Source of the DNA: Arthrobacter sp. N199823
Lineage (GTDB): Bacteria; Actinomycetota; Actinomycetes; Actinomycetales; Micrococcaceae
DNA: 64,000 bases
Assembly: GCF_002929705.1 (NCBI RefSeq)
Contig: NZ_PJIN01000002.1
Span: 372,001 to 436,000 of the forward strand
Reading direction: 5' to 3'
Below, piece by piece: positions 44,483 to 54,074 of this stretch. Made by a program: the position numbers and the translations under genes. Within the stretch, counting starts at the first letter, position 1. Each line of letters opens with the position of its first letter. The notes beneath the pieces were generated by a model, which was not told the DNA's origin, made no database searches, and saw nothing but the letters and a program-made list of their open reading frames with translations.

Positions 44483-45784
44483 ATGAAATCGAAACTCACC
44501 ACCATCGCCGCACTGGGTGTTGCCGCCGTGCTGGCACTCTCCGGCTGCGGGGGAGGCTCCGGCAAGGACTCCGCGGACGGTACTGTCACCTTGAAAATGG
44601 TTGAAAGCCTGACCAACCCCACCCGAACCGACACGCTCAAGAAGCTGCTGGCTGGCTTTGAGAAAGACAACCCGAATATCAAAGTCGACCTGATTTCTCC
44701 TCCCACTGACTCGGCGGATCAGAAGATCCAGCAGATGCTGCAGTCGGGCAAGGGTATCGATGTGGTGGAGGCTCGCGACATCACGGTGGGCTCTTTCGGT
44801 GCCAACAAATGGCTATATGACATGAGCGCGGATCTGGACGGATGGGAGGGTTGGGATGACCTGACCGAGAATGCCGTCAACTACTCAAAGCAGGATGGCA
44901 AGACCTATTACATTCCCTACGGTTTCTATGGACTGTCCCTGTTCTACCGGAGCGACCTGGTCAAGGACGCGGGGTTTGACGGACCGCCTGCGAGCTGGAA
45001 GGACTTGATCACGCAGTCGGAGAAGCTCAACGATCCCGGCGCCAACAAGTTCGGCTACGCTTTCCGCGGCGGCGCCAACGCCAACTCCAACGCCGTAGCC
45101 ATCATCGAGGCCTACACCGCGGATCAGGTCGACAAGGAAAATGCCTTCCTGCTCTCCAACGGCAAGACCATCTTCTCCGCTCCTGAGGCGCAGACAGCCA
45201 TGGATGATTACCTTGAGCTGTTCAAGAAGGGTTCGCCTCCGTCCTCGGTCGCGTGGGGTTACCCGGAAATGGTGCAGGGCTTCAGTAATGGCTCAACCGC
45301 GTTCCTGCTGCAGGATCCCGAAGTCATCGCCACCATCAAGGAATCGACCTCGGTCAAGGAAGACCAGTGGAACGTTGCACCGCTTCTGGTGGGCCCCGCA
45401 GGCAAGGCTATTCAGCCGGTGGCATCGGCCGGATGGGGTATTGCTCAGAGCAGCGAACATAAGCCGGAAGCCGTCAAGCTCATCAAGTACCTGGCGCAGG
45501 GTGAACCGGCAACCACCTTCAGCAAGGAGAACAGCCTTGTTCCGATCCTGAAGTCAGCCGCCACAGATCCGTTCTACAGCACCGGCCCCTGGGCTGCCTA
45601 TGTGACCATGACCGAGAACCCTGATACCTACATCTCCGCCGTTCAGCCGCGCGGCGTCGCCTGGTGGACCGAGTGGATCAAGAAGTCCGACGGCGAACTG
45701 CAGCGAGTACTCACGGGCAAAATGACCACCAAGGAACTGTTGACCAGCTGGGATACCTACTGGTCCGAAAAGTTGGCGGGATAA
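44483..45784 (+). CDS. Carbohydrate-type ABC transporter substrate-binding lipoprotein (CUT1)
   Basis: Extracellular solute-binding protein of 433 residues. The signal peptide ends LALSGC with the lipid-attached Cys at about 22, followed by a Gly/Ser linker. The SBP_bac_1 fold shows AGFEKDNPNIKVDLIS, YYIPYGFYGLSLFYRSDLVKDAGF and the hinge FSNGSTAFLLQDPEV. Such proteins bind oligosaccharides, glycerol phosphodiesters or similar solutes. An AAAGG site precedes the ATG. The gene lies 66 bases after the PLP enzyme and 6 before the first permease. Confidence 0.93.
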   Translation: MKSKLTTIAALGVAAVLALSGCGGGSGKDSADGTVTLKMVESLTNPTRTDTLKKLLAGFEKDNPNIKVDLISPPTDSADQKIQQMLQSGKGIDVVEARDITVGSFGANKWLYDMSADLDGWEGWDDLTENAVNYSKQDGKTYYIPYGFYGLSLFYRSDLVKDAGFDGPPASWKDLITQSEKLNDPGANKFGYAFRGGANANSNAVAIIEAYTADQVDKENAFLLSNGKTIFSAPEAQTAMDDYLELFKKGSPPSSVAWGYPEMVQGFSNGSTAFLLQDPEVIATIKESTSVKEDQWNVAPLLVGPAGKAIQPVASAGWGIAQSSEHKPEAVKLIKYLAQGEPATTFSKENSLVPILKSAATDPFYSTGPWAAYVTMTENPDTYISAVQPRGVAWWTEWIKKSDGELQRVLTGKMTTKELLTSWDTYWSEKLAG

Positions 45785-45790
45785 TCCATC

Positions 45791-46762
45791 GTGGCATTTG
45801 ATGCACAGCGGACGGTGACGCGCAGCTCGGAAACGGGCAGCGCGTCACCACAGCCGCCCAAGGAATATCGGCATAAGAAACGGTTCAACGCTCGAACGGC
45901 GTGGACGTTGGCGGGCTTCATGGCGCCGGCAGCTATCTTCGTGGCGATCTTTACCTACTACCCCATGATTTCTGGTAGCCAGATGGCGTTCCGGAATTGG
46001 AACCTCAACGACCTCTCAGATACCTCATGGATTGGTTGGGGCAACTTTGTCACCCTCTTCGAGAACCCGGAATTTGGGACGATCGTGCGCAACACGGTGG
46101 TCTGGGTGGTGGGCTCGCTGGTGCCCCAGGTGGTCATTGGCTTTGCCCTGGCGCTGTTCTTGAAGCGTAAGTTCAGGTTCCGTAGCGGCTACCAAGCGTT
46201 GATCTTCTTCCCTTGGGCTGTGTCCGGATTCTTGATCGGCATGCTTTTCCGCTGGATGTTCAATGCCGAGTTCGGTGTTGTCAATGACCTGTTGATGAAA
46301 GCTGGCTTCATTGATACCCCGATCCCGTGGCTGGCTGAACCAGGCTTCGCCATGACAGCAATCATCATCGCCAATATTTGGTACGGCGTAACGTTCTTCG
46401 CCATCATGATCTTGGCCGCACTTCAGTCGGTTTCCGATGAAATGTATGAAGCGGCCGCGATTGACGGTGCCGGTAAGGTCCGGACCCTGTTCAGCATCAC
46501 GCTGCCGGCTATTGCTGTCACGCTCGGGTTGACCATCCTGCTGCGAATCATCTGGATTTTCAATTTCCCGGACGTCATCTGGGCCATGACTGGCGGAGGC
46601 CCAGCCGATCAAACCCACATCATCACCACGTACATGATCAAAATTACGCAGGAAGGCGATTACGGCCAGGCGTCCGCTCTGGGATTGATCGTGGTCTTCA
46701 CCTTGATGCTGTTCGCAGTGTTCTACCTGATGGCCATGCGCCCCCGAAAGGCAAAACGATGA
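45791..46762 (+). CDS. Carbohydrate-type ABC transporter permease, MalF/UgpA-like
   Basis: Six-helix permease of 323 residues with a hydrophilic N-terminus (1-35) and the EAA loop YEAAAIDGAGKVRTLFSITLP. GTG start six bases after the binding-protein stop. Its stop overlaps the next start (ATGA). It forms the channel with the following permease. Confidence 0.93.
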   Translation: MAFDAQRTVTRSSETGSASPQPPKEYRHKKRFNARTAWTLAGFMAPAAIFVAIFTYYPMISGSQMAFRNWNLNDLSDTSWIGWGNFVTLFENPEFGTIVRNTVVWVVGSLVPQVVIGFALALFLKRKFRFRSGYQALIFFPWAVSGFLIGMLFRWMFNAEFGVVNDLLMKAGFIDTPIPWLAEPGFAMTAIIIANIWYGVTFFAIMILAALQSVSDEMYEAAAIDGAGKVRTLFSITLPAIAVTLGLTILLRIIWIFNFPDVIWAMTGGGPADQTHIITTYMIKITQEGDYGQASALGLIVVFTLMLFAVFYLMAMRPRKAKR

Positions 46763-47595
46763 TCGATAAACAAAGCATCTTCGGGCGCGTCAGCAAGATT
46801 ACCTTCCTGAGCATCTGCCTCATCGTGACCATTTTCCCGCTTTACTGGATCGTCATCACCTCACTCAAGGCTCCCGGCGCCATCTATGAGCTGCCGCTGA
46901 AGTACTGGCCCAGTGAGATCTCCTTCGATAACTACATTGGGTTGTTTACGAAGTCCGACTTCGGCCGGTACATGGTCAACAGCCTCATCGTAGCCACCGT
47001 CGCATCAACCGTTGCCACCCTGATTTCTCTGCTCTCAGCCTATGTTTTGGCGCGGTTCCAGTTCGCCGGGCGCGGCGCCGTCATGGCCGCGTTTTTGCTC
47101 ACCCAGATGATTCCGGGCTTCATCGCTCTGGGTCCGTTGTACATGATGATGAGCAACTTCGATCTGGTCGATTCCAAAACCGGCCTGATCCTGGTCTACA
47201 TCGCCATCTGCATCCCGTTCTGCACCATCATGCTGCGCGGCTTCTTCGAAAACGTCCCCGACGCCCTCGAAGAAGCGGCCATGATCGATGGCTGTTCCCG
47301 GCTCAGTGCCCTCTTTCGCGTCCTGGTCCCTGTCATGATGCCAGGCATCGCTGCAAGCTTTATCTTCAACTTCGTCAACTGCTGGAATGAACTCTTCCTC
47401 TCAGTAACCCTGATGAACAGCGATGAGAACAAAACCATCCCCACAGCACTCGCCGGCTTCATCTCCAGCTTCAACATCGACTGGGGATCCATGTCCGCCG
47501 CCGCCGTGCTCACAGTGGTCCCGACTCTGGCAATCTTCGCTTTCGCCAGCAAATTCATCGTCCAAGGCCTCACCGCAGGCGCCGTCAAGGGCTGA
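46759..47595 (+). CDS. Carbohydrate-type ABC transporter permease, MalG/UgpE-like
   Basis: 278 residues, six helices, EAA loop EEAAMIDGCSRLSALFRVLVP. It is coupled to the first permease by a four-base overlap. No ATPase gene follows, so the importer probably uses a shared MsiK-type ATPase encoded elsewhere, as is usual for actinobacterial CUT1 systems. Confidence 0.93.
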   Translation: MIDKQSIFGRVSKITFLSICLIVTIFPLYWIVITSLKAPGAIYELPLKYWPSEISFDNYIGLFTKSDFGRYMVNSLIVATVASTVATLISLLSAYVLARFQFAGRGAVMAAFLLTQMIPGFIALGPLYMMMSNFDLVDSKTGLILVYIAICIPFCTIMLRGFFENVPDALEEAAMIDGCSRLSALFRVLVPVMMPGIAASFIFNFVNCWNELFLSVTLMNSDENKTIPTALAGFISSFNIDWGSMSAAAVLTVVPTLAIFAFASKFIVQGLTAGAVKG

Positions 47596-47669
47596 TCCGG
47601 ACAAAGTCTCGGTAGGAGGGCTGCCGAGGGGCCCGCTGCGAGCCTGCGAGCAGGGGGAGGCAGTGAACG

Positions 47670-47704
47670 CGGGAGGTCACCTTTCAATGAAAGGTGACCT
47701 CCCG
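47670..47704. terminator. Stem-loop after the PLP/ABC operon
   Basis: A perfect 16-bp stem (47670-47685 with 47689-47704) and AAT loop, 74 bases after the last permease stop. There is no T-run, so termination is likely but not certain. It lies between converging operons. Confidence 0.6.
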
Positions 47705-47855
47705 CCGTCGTACATGAGAGACCCTCCCTCAGCAATTGGGCACTTTTGGCAAACCCTTCCGCAATGCATTTCAAAAGGTGAGGAAGGGTTGGCCAAAACA
47801 CCCCAAAAGATGATGCCGCGTTGGGAAAAACCCGCCGGAAAGTGATGCCGCGTTC

Positions 47856-48563
47856 TTAGCGCGGGGAGACGATGCCCGTCTCATAGGCGATGACCACAAC
47901 CTGCACCCGATCGCGGGCGTTGAGCTTGGCCAGAATGTGCCCCACATGAGTTTTGACGGTGGCCTCGGAAACGAACAGCTGCGCGGCGATCTCCGGGTTG
48001 GAGAGCCCGTTGGCAATCAGCACAAATACCTCGTGTTCCCGCGCCGTGAGCCGGGCCACCGCTTCGGCATGGGCGTCATTCGCCGCGCTCGGAGCTGAGA
48101 GCATGGGCGCCACATGGTCCAGGAGTCGGCGCGTGGTGGACGGTGCAATCACGGCGTCGCCAGCGAAAACCGTCCGGATTGCGCCCAGCAGTTCCTCCGG
48201 CGGCGCGTCCTTCAGCAGGAAGCCACTGGCCCCGGCCTGAATCGCGGCCAGCGCATATTCATCCAGGTCAAACGTTGTCAGCACCACGATCTTCAGCTCC
48301 GACAACCACGATCCCGCGGCTGCCGCCTTGGTGCGCTCCATGAGCCGGCGCGTGGTCTCGAGACCGTCCATGCCAGGCATGCGCACGTCCATGAGGACCA
48401 CATCTGCCGCCGTTGCCGAGAGCCCGGCCAGCGCCTCGATGCCATTGCCGGCCTGCAACACCACGCTCAGATCTGGCTGGGAATTGATGAGCATGCCAAA
48501 GCCGGAACGTACCAGTTGCTGGTCGTCGACGAGGGCCACGCGGATGGGGGAAAGGGACGTCAT
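47856..48563 (-). CDS. LuxR/NarL family response regulator
   Basis: 235 residues: receiver domain (1-125) with acidic pair Asp13-Asp14, phospho-acceptor Asp59 (VVLMDVRMPGMDG) and the switch Thr/Lys (LTTF, LLKDAP); then a LuxR helix-turn-helix (about 165-228, LTAREHEVFVLIANGLSNPEIAAQLFVSEATVKTH). It follows the histidine kinase gene by two bases and is its partner. The output genes are unknown. Confidence 0.95.
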   Translation of the reverse strand: MTSLSPIRVALVDDQQLVRSGFGMLINSQPDLSVVLQAGNGIEALAGLSATAADVVLMDVRMPGMDGLETTRRLMERTKAAAAGSWLSELKIVVLTTFDLDEYALAAIQAGASGFLLKDAPPEELLGAIRTVFAGDAVIAPSTTRRLLDHVAPMLSAPSAANDAHAEAVARLTAREHEVFVLIANGLSNPEIAAQLFVSEATVKTHVGHILAKLNARDRVQVVVIAYETGIVSPR

Positions 48564-48565
48564 GA

Positions 48566-49912
48566 TTACTGCTCCGTATAGGGGATGAATGCGCTGATGC
48601 CGAAACCGCCGCCAGGCAGCGGTCCGGCCGAAAGATGACCGTCGTAAAGCTTCACGCGCTCAGACATGCCACGCAGCCCGTTGCCGCCGGCCGCCGGGGC
48701 TCCTGAAACAGTTCGCAGCGGACCGGTTCTGGGGTGCAGCGTTTTGGTGGGCTGCCCACCTGCGTGAGGCACGACGTCGTTCCTTGCCTCGGGGGAGATC
48801 GAGGGTGACCTTGTGGGCAGTTGGGGGACGGGGTTGGTAGAGAGTGCGGCGGTGGCGCCGCGGCCGTCGTCGTGCACGGTGATGTCAAGGCCGCGCGCGT
48901 TCCAGACGAGGTGGACGGTGGATTGGACGTTGGGGCCGGCGTGTTTGATGACGTTGGTCAGGCCCTCTTGGACCATGCGGTACGCGGAAAGTTCGGCGCC
49001 CGGTGGCAGTTGGCGCCGGGCGGTGCCGGTGACAGTGAACTCGACTGGGAGTCCCGTGGCTCGGATGCCCAGCAACAATTCATCCAGATCGGCCAGGCCG
49101 GGGAGTGGCCGGGTGGACGCTTCGTCTCCGCCGCGCAGCACGCCGAGCAAGCGCCGCATTTCCTGCAGTGAGGAGCGCCCGGTCGCCGCAATCGTGGCCA
49201 GCGTTTCCGGAGCGATTTCGGGATTGGCGGCTGCCGCGTATCGGGCACCGTCGGCCTGGGTGATGATGACGGAGAGTGAGTGTGCCACGATGTCGTGCAT
49301 TTCTCGGGCGATATGGGCGCGCTCATCGCTGGCGGCCAAATCGCGTTCGTGCTGGGCCTCAATTTCCAGCCGGTGGGCACGGTCTGAGAGGGCCTGTTCC
49401 CGGAGTCGTTTAGTACGGGTGAGGTCCCCGGCTGTCCAGCTGAACAAGACCAGCACCCACACCATGAGGATCAAGACGATGGTGTAGGGCAGATCGGCCA
49501 GGGAGACCATGGTGAGATCGTAAAAATAGCGGGTGACCAGCATGATGGAGCCCAGCATGGCCAAGCCCAGTCCGCACAGCGAAGCCCAGCGCGGGCCAAA
49601 AGCCGCCAGTGCGTAGACAATGAGTGGTACGGCAATATTGGACACCATGGGTGAGATGCCCAGCGCCCACTGCGCGATGGCCACGCCAGCAATGAGGAAG
49701 CCAGCCATGACCGTGCGCGTCCGCCGCCACGCCAAGGGAACTAGTAGTGCCGTGGCGAAGATTCCCGCCACCAACATCTGACCAGGGGTTCGCATGTAGC
49801 CGCCGTCGCTAATGCTCAACGGCATAGCCATGAGCCACAGCACCGACATCAAGACTACGTCCACGGCGAAGCGGTGCCGACTGAACCAGTCGTAGATGGA
49901 ATGCATGATCAC
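48566..49912 (-). CDS. Sensor histidine kinase, NarL-type (HisKA_3)
   Basis: 448 residues: about five transmembrane helices in the first 160 residues with very short outside loops, a coiled linker (165-198), the HisKA_3 box HIAREMHDIVAHSLSVII with His206, and a HATPase domain (about 295-446) with VQEGLTNVIKHA, VHDDGRG and GGNGLRGMSERV. A Pro/Arg-rich insertion of about 40 residues sits between the D-x-G and G-x-G-L boxes. Little extracellular sequence suggests membrane-stress sensing, as in DesK-type kinases. GTG start at 49912; an ATG two codons on is possible. Confidence 0.93.
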   Translation of the reverse strand: MIMHSIYDWFSRHRFAVDVVLMSVLWLMAMPLSISDGGYMRTPGQMLVAGIFATALLVPLAWRRTRTVMAGFLIAGVAIAQWALGISPMVSNIAVPLIVYALAAFGPRWASLCGLGLAMLGSIMLVTRYFYDLTMVSLADLPYTIVLILMVWVLVLFSWTAGDLTRTKRLREQALSDRAHRLEIEAQHERDLAASDERAHIAREMHDIVAHSLSVIITQADGARYAAAANPEIAPETLATIAATGRSSLQEMRRLLGVLRGGDEASTRPLPGLADLDELLLGIRATGLPVEFTVTGTARRQLPPGAELSAYRMVQEGLTNVIKHAGPNVQSTVHLVWNARGLDITVHDDGRGATAALSTNPVPQLPTRSPSISPEARNDVVPHAGGQPTKTLHPRTGPLRTVSGAPAAGGNGLRGMSERVKLYDGHLSAGPLPGGGFGISAFIPYTEQ

Positions 49913-49997
49913 ATATCCACCCTATGGTGTGCTGGTGTTAATAGCCTCCTGCCCTGGGTGGAGATTCTCGGTGCCGCCACCGGCTGCGCGTCGGTAT

Positions 49998-51467
49998 TTA
50001 GGGTCTGAGTGCGGCGGCGGCAGTGATGCGACTGGCCATATTCTTGAAGATCACTCCGTGGAAGGGCAATACCGCCAACCAATACAGACGCCCCCAGAGT
50101 CCCCTCGGAAAGAAGATGGCTCGTTGGCGGAATTCACTTCCTTCCTCAAGAGCAGTGACTTCAAATTCAAGCCAGGCTTTTCCCGGAACCATCATCTCCG
50201 CACGGAGGCGCAACAGGTGCCCCCGCTCCAACGTTTCCACGCGCCACCAGTCAACGGTGTCGTTGAGCTGGAGAGAATTGGGGCTGCGTCTGCCTCGGAT
50301 CAAGCCGACCCCGCCGGCGAGCTTGTCCATCCAGCCACGCACAGTCCACGCGAACGGAAGTGAGTAATAGCCGTTTTCGCCGCCAATTCCTTCCACCACG
50401 GCCCAGACCGCACTGGCGGGGACACTGGTGGTTTTCTTGCGTTCATCGGTGAACACTGTCGATCCGGCCCATTCCGGATCGCTCGGCAGGGGATCGGCCG
50501 GGGCGCTGAGGGCGTGGGCCGTTGCCCACGTTGTCTCAACCGCGTCGGCTTCGATCTTGTTGAGCGCCAATTCCACAGCCCGCTTGTAGGGCGTGAGTCC
50601 GCCGTCGGGGTCGGGGATGAAAGCCGCGATGTCCTTTTCGCTTGCTATGCAGGAGTGCTGGAGTGATTCAACCAAGGGGAGGGCCAGGCTACGCGGGACG
50701 GGGGTGACTAGATTGACCCATTGGCCCGCAAGCCATGGGGTTAGGACGGGCAAGGCGATAATGGTCGGTGGCCGGAAACCCGCGGCCAGTGCATAGCTGC
50801 GCATCATGTCTGCGTAGCGCAGTACTTCGGGCCCGCCAATGTCAAAGGTGCGGTTGAGTTCTGGTGGGAGCGAGGTAGCGCCCAAGAGGTAGTGCAGGGC
50901 GTCTCGGATGGCTATGGGCTGGATCTTATTCATGACCCACTTGGGAGCTGGCATCACGGGGAGCACATCTGTCAGATGCCGAACCATCTCAAAACTCGCT
51001 GACCCCGATCCGATCACTAGGCCGGCTTGGAGCACTACGGTGGGGGTTCCGCTCGACATGAGAATCTGGCCTACTTCAGTGCGGGAGCTCAGGTGCCGGC
51101 TGAGTTTTCCTTGAGGATGGAGCCCGGATAGATACACCAGCCGTTGCACGCCTGCTTCACGTGCCGCCTGGCCAAGATTCATGGCACAGAGCCGTTCTAT
51201 TCGCTCAAAATCCGCTTCCGAGCCAGCCCCACCTGACATTGAGTGCACCAAGTAGTAGACCAAGTCTGTGCCGGCACACAGCTCGCGAGCGGTTTCGGCG
51301 TCCTGAATTGACCCTTCAACGGCGGTGACCTGATCTCGCCACGGCACATCTCTAAGTTTTGAAAGGTTCCGGCTCAGCACCCGAACCTCATGTCCGGCGT
51401 CGAGGAGTAGCGGAATGAGCCGCCCACCGATGTATCCCGTTGCGCCTGCAACAGCGATTCGTGCCAT
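49998..51467 (-). CDS. NAD(P)-binding SDR-like protein with C-terminal DUF2867
   Basis: 489 residues. The N-terminal 290 residues are an atypical short-chain dehydrogenase/NmrA-like Rossmann domain (VAGATGYIGGRLIPLLLDAGHEVRVLSRN), with a YxxS-like LVYYLVHSMSG segment in place of a classical catalytic YxxxK. The last 150 residues are DUF2867, often a lipid or hydrophobic-ligand-binding fold. GGAGG six bases before the ATG at 51467 decides the start. It is divergent from the carotenoid operon with a near-consensus promoter facing away from it. A link to isoprenoid or quinone metabolism is only suggested by position. Confidence 0.88.
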   Translation of the reverse strand: MARIAVAGATGYIGGRLIPLLLDAGHEVRVLSRNLSKLRDVPWRDQVTAVEGSIQDAETARELCAGTDLVYYLVHSMSGGAGSEADFERIERLCAMNLGQAAREAGVQRLVYLSGLHPQGKLSRHLSSRTEVGQILMSSGTPTVVLQAGLVIGSGSASFEMVRHLTDVLPVMPAPKWVMNKIQPIAIRDALHYLLGATSLPPELNRTFDIGGPEVLRYADMMRSYALAAGFRPPTIIALPVLTPWLAGQWVNLVTPVPRSLALPLVESLQHSCIASEKDIAAFIPDPDGGLTPYKRAVELALNKIEADAVETTWATAHALSAPADPLPSDPEWAGSTVFTDERKKTTSVPASAVWAVVEGIGGENGYYSLPFAWTVRGWMDKLAGGVGLIRGRRSPNSLQLNDTVDWWRVETLERGHLLRLRAEMMVPGKAWLEFEVTALEEGSEFRQRAIFFPRGLWGRLYWLAVLPFHGVIFKNMASRITAAAALRP

Positions 51468-51505
51468 AGTGCACCTCCAGCTCGACAAAAGAGATTTCAT
51501 CCACC

Positions 51506-51534
51506 ATTATGTAGTTAGATTTTCTTAATATCAA
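51506..51534 (-). promoter_or_regulatory. Near-consensus promoter of the DUF2867 gene, overlapping the crt promoter region
   Basis: On the minus strand TTGATA (51529-51534), a 17-base spacer and CATAAT (51506-51511). A TAATAT (51526-51531) on the plus strand, suitable as -10 for the regulator at 51548, overlaps its -35, so one bound regulator could control both directions. Confidence 0.6.
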
Positions 51535-51547
51535 CAGGGGGATATAC

Positions 51548-52072
51548 GTGAGCGGCGAACAAGTTTCCCCACCTCGGGGATCGATGCACCCGGCGTCGAT
51601 CCTTGTGCGCGACGTTCTCGTCCTGAACGAGACCATGGAGTTCATCATGCGACGCGAGATGGACATCAATGAGACCGATTTTCAGGCCATGCAGCACCTC
51701 CTTAAACTGCGGTCCATGTCACCTGGTGAGCTGGCGCAAATGCTGCATTTGACCCCGGCCGCTACCACCACCGTGATTGATCGGTTGGTGACCAAAGGAC
51801 ATGTGCAACGGAGCCCGCACCCCACTGACAGAAGACGATGGCTCGTCAGCCCCAGTGCCGAGTCGGTGCAATCCGCCATGGCGATGCTGATGCCGATGGT
51901 GTTGGATGTTGATCAGGCGGTGCGCGGCTACGGTGAACACGAACAGCGCGTCATTGTTGACTTTCTCTCCGGGGTGGTCCAGTCCATGTCCAGCAGGATT
52001 GCCGCCTTGGAGCAGCAAAGCGAAGCAAATCACGATCAACCGCACAAAGGAACAGCGAAAGGCGAGCTGTGA
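51548..52072 (+). CDS. MarR family regulator heading the carotenoid operon (CrtR-like)
   Basis: 174 residues with the MarR winged helix (MSPGELAQMLHLTPAATTTVIDRLVTKGHV, about 58-87, and wing SPHPTDRRRWLV). In Corynebacterium glutamicum the MarR-type CrtR represses the decaprenoxanthin operon and senses geranylgeranyl-PP. Here the gene lies inside the operon as its first cistron, not divergent, so the role is inferred from position and family. The GTG start has a GGGGG site. The stop overlaps or abuts the crtE start. Confidence 0.88.
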   Translation: MSGEQVSPPRGSMHPASILVRDVLVLNETMEFIMRREMDINETDFQAMQHLLKLRSMSPGELAQMLHLTPAATTTVIDRLVTKGHVQRSPHPTDRRRWLVSPSAESVQSAMAMLMPMVLDVDQAVRGYGEHEQRVIVDFLSGVVQSMSSRIAALEQQSEANHDQPHKGTAKGEL

Positions 52073-53166
52073 TGCCATCCACCAAGCATTCTCTGAACAA
52101 CTTTGGGACTCTTCAGGAGGACGCACTGGACTGGGACGGGTTCAAGACCCAGATTCAGTCCTCTCTTGACAAGTATTTTCTGGACCATGGTGCCCGAGCC
52201 CAGAACTACTCGCCAGCGTTCGCCCAGTTGTGGGCAAGCATGTCCACGGCCACCCGCGGCGGAAAATGGATGCGGCCTCGCCTGGTGTTTTTGACGTACT
52301 CGGCGTTCGGTGGAGTCGATCATCGGGCGTGCGGTGATTTGGCCGCAGCTTTTGAGATTCTCCATGCCGCGCTGCTGGTGCACGACGACGTCATCGATAG
52401 GGATTTTGTTCGACGCGGCGTTGCCACCTTGGGTGCCGAGTACCGCGATAGGGCGGCGGGCCTGGGGCATACCGCGGACGACGCCGATCACGCTGGCTAT
52501 GCTGCGGCCATCATTGCCGGGGACTTGCTCCTGACAGGATCCCTGCGCATGGCCACCGCCGCGGCCTTGGGGCACCCCCACAGCGGTACCATCCTTGAAA
52601 CCATGCACGAGGCAATTTTCGCCTCGGCTGCCGGTGAATTGGATGACCTTCTTTTCTCCTTAGGCGGACTGCGGGCAGAAATGCCGGAAGTGTTGAACAT
52701 GGAACGGCTCAAGACGGCCGTCTACTCCTTTGAAATGCCACTTCGAGCAGGCGCACTCTTGGCCGGGGAAACCCTCGCAACCGCTGATGCCTTAGCCGCT
52801 GTAGGGCGTGACATCGGCATTGCCTACCAAATTATCGACGACGTCTTGGGCACCTTTGGTGAATCCGCGGTGACAGGAAAATCAGTTGACTCAGACTTGC
52901 GCGAAGGGAAGCGAACCATTCTGACCACCTTTGCCGCCGGTGCCCAAGAGTTCACCACCGTGACGGAATCGTTCAAGCGTGGAGCGGTCGACACGGACGC
53001 CATGAGGAAAGTTTTGCAGCAGCTGGGAGCGCCGAACTTTGCTGTTGGACTGGCGGAATCATTGGTGGCAGATGCCTTGGACAAGGCCCAAGAACTTGAT
53101 CTGCCAGCATCGTTGTACGCCGAACTTTCGGCGCTGTGTGACTACGTCCTGACAAGGAGCAGCTGA
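52072..53166 (+). CDS. crtE: Geranylgeranyl diphosphate synthase
   Basis: Trans-prenyltransferase of 364 residues that makes the C20 precursor of carotenoids from isopentenyl-PP. The first aspartate-rich motif is in LVHDDVIDRDF (about 104-114) and the second in YQIIDDVLGTF (about 254-264), with GKWMRP near the N-terminus. An ATG directly follows a GTG at 52069; either may be used, both coupled to the regulator's stop and behind AAAGG. Confidence 0.94.
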   Translation: MPSTKHSLNNFGTLQEDALDWDGFKTQIQSSLDKYFLDHGARAQNYSPAFAQLWASMSTATRGGKWMRPRLVFLTYSAFGGVDHRACGDLAAAFEILHAALLVHDDVIDRDFVRRGVATLGAEYRDRAAGLGHTADDADHAGYAAAIIAGDLLLTGSLRMATAAALGHPHSGTILETMHEAIFASAAGELDDLLFSLGGLRAEMPEVLNMERLKTAVYSFEMPLRAGALLAGETLATADALAAVGRDIGIAYQIIDDVLGTFGESAVTGKSVDSDLREGKRTILTTFAAGAQEFTTVTESFKRGAVDTDAMRKVLQQLGAPNFAVGLAESLVADALDKAQELDLPASLYAELSALCDYVLTRSS

Positions 53167-53168
53167 CC

Positions 53169-54074
53169 ATGAGACTGGATCCATTGGGACATTATTCTGA
53201 CACCGCCACCCGCAGTGCCAGCGTGGTGATTGGCAGCTATTCGACCTCGTTCGGCTTGGCATGCTTGATTCTGGGCGCCAAGGATCGCCGTCACATTGAG
53301 AACATCTATGCCCTGGTGCGGGTTGCTGATGAAGTGGTGGACGGGGCCGCGGCAGCAGCCGGACTGAACACCGATGCAGTCTGTTGGCAGCTGGATAATT
53401 TGGAGGCTGAAACGGAGCGAGCCATGGGCTGTGGATACAGCACCAATATGGTGGCGCATGCCTTCGCTCTCACAGCACGCACAACCGGTATCGGCACGGA
53501 CCTGACACGGCCGTTTTTTGAATCCATGCGCACCGACGTGCTCAAAACTGTGCATTCTGCGGATACCTTGGCCGCCTACATCTATGGTTCTGCCGAAGTG
53601 GTGGGCTTGATGTGTCTGAAGGTCTTCCAGTCCATGAAGGGCGCTACCGGTGGCCACGATGCAGAATTGGTCCATGCAGCACGCAGCCTGGGCGCCGCGT
53701 TCCAAAAGGTGAATTTTCTACGTGATCTGGGCGCTGATAGTGCCGATCTAGGACGCTTCTATTTCCCAGGTCTTGATCCTGCCGCCTTCAATGACGGTCA
53801 TAAGCACGAGCTTCTCGATGACATTCGCAGCGATCTGGCCGCGGCCCGCGCAGGCATGGTGTTCCTGGCGCCGCCAGCTCGACGCGCGGTGCGTCTTGCC
53901 CATGATCTCTTCCTGACCCTCGTGGACAGGATTGAGAAGGTCCCGGCTGCGGAACTGGCCCAAGGACGGGTTCGGGTTCCCGGGTGGCACAAGGCCTTCA
54001 TTTGTGTGCGGGTCCTCGCTAACGCAATGCCTTCCAGTATTTCGAAAGAACTACCCCAGGCGGTCTCCTCGTGA
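53169..54074 (+). CDS. crtB: Phytoene synthase
   Basis: Squalene/phytoene synthase family, 301 residues, joins two geranylgeranyl-PP to phytoene. Both Mg-binding aspartate clusters are present: RVADEVVDG (about 54-62) and FLRDLGADSADLGRFYF (about 180-196), with YSTSFGLACLIL at the N-terminus. It starts two bases after the crtE stop and overlaps crtI by four bases. Confidence 0.95.
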   Translation: MRLDPLGHYSDTATRSASVVIGSYSTSFGLACLILGAKDRRHIENIYALVRVADEVVDGAAAAAGLNTDAVCWQLDNLEAETERAMGCGYSTNMVAHAFALTARTTGIGTDLTRPFFESMRTDVLKTVHSADTLAAYIYGSAEVVGLMCLKVFQSMKGATGGHDAELVHAARSLGAAFQKVNFLRDLGADSADLGRFYFPGLDPAAFNDGHKHELLDDIRSDLAAARAGMVFLAPPARRAVRLAHDLFLTLVDRIEKVPAAELAQGRVRVPGWHKAFICVRVLANAMPSSISKELPQAVSS

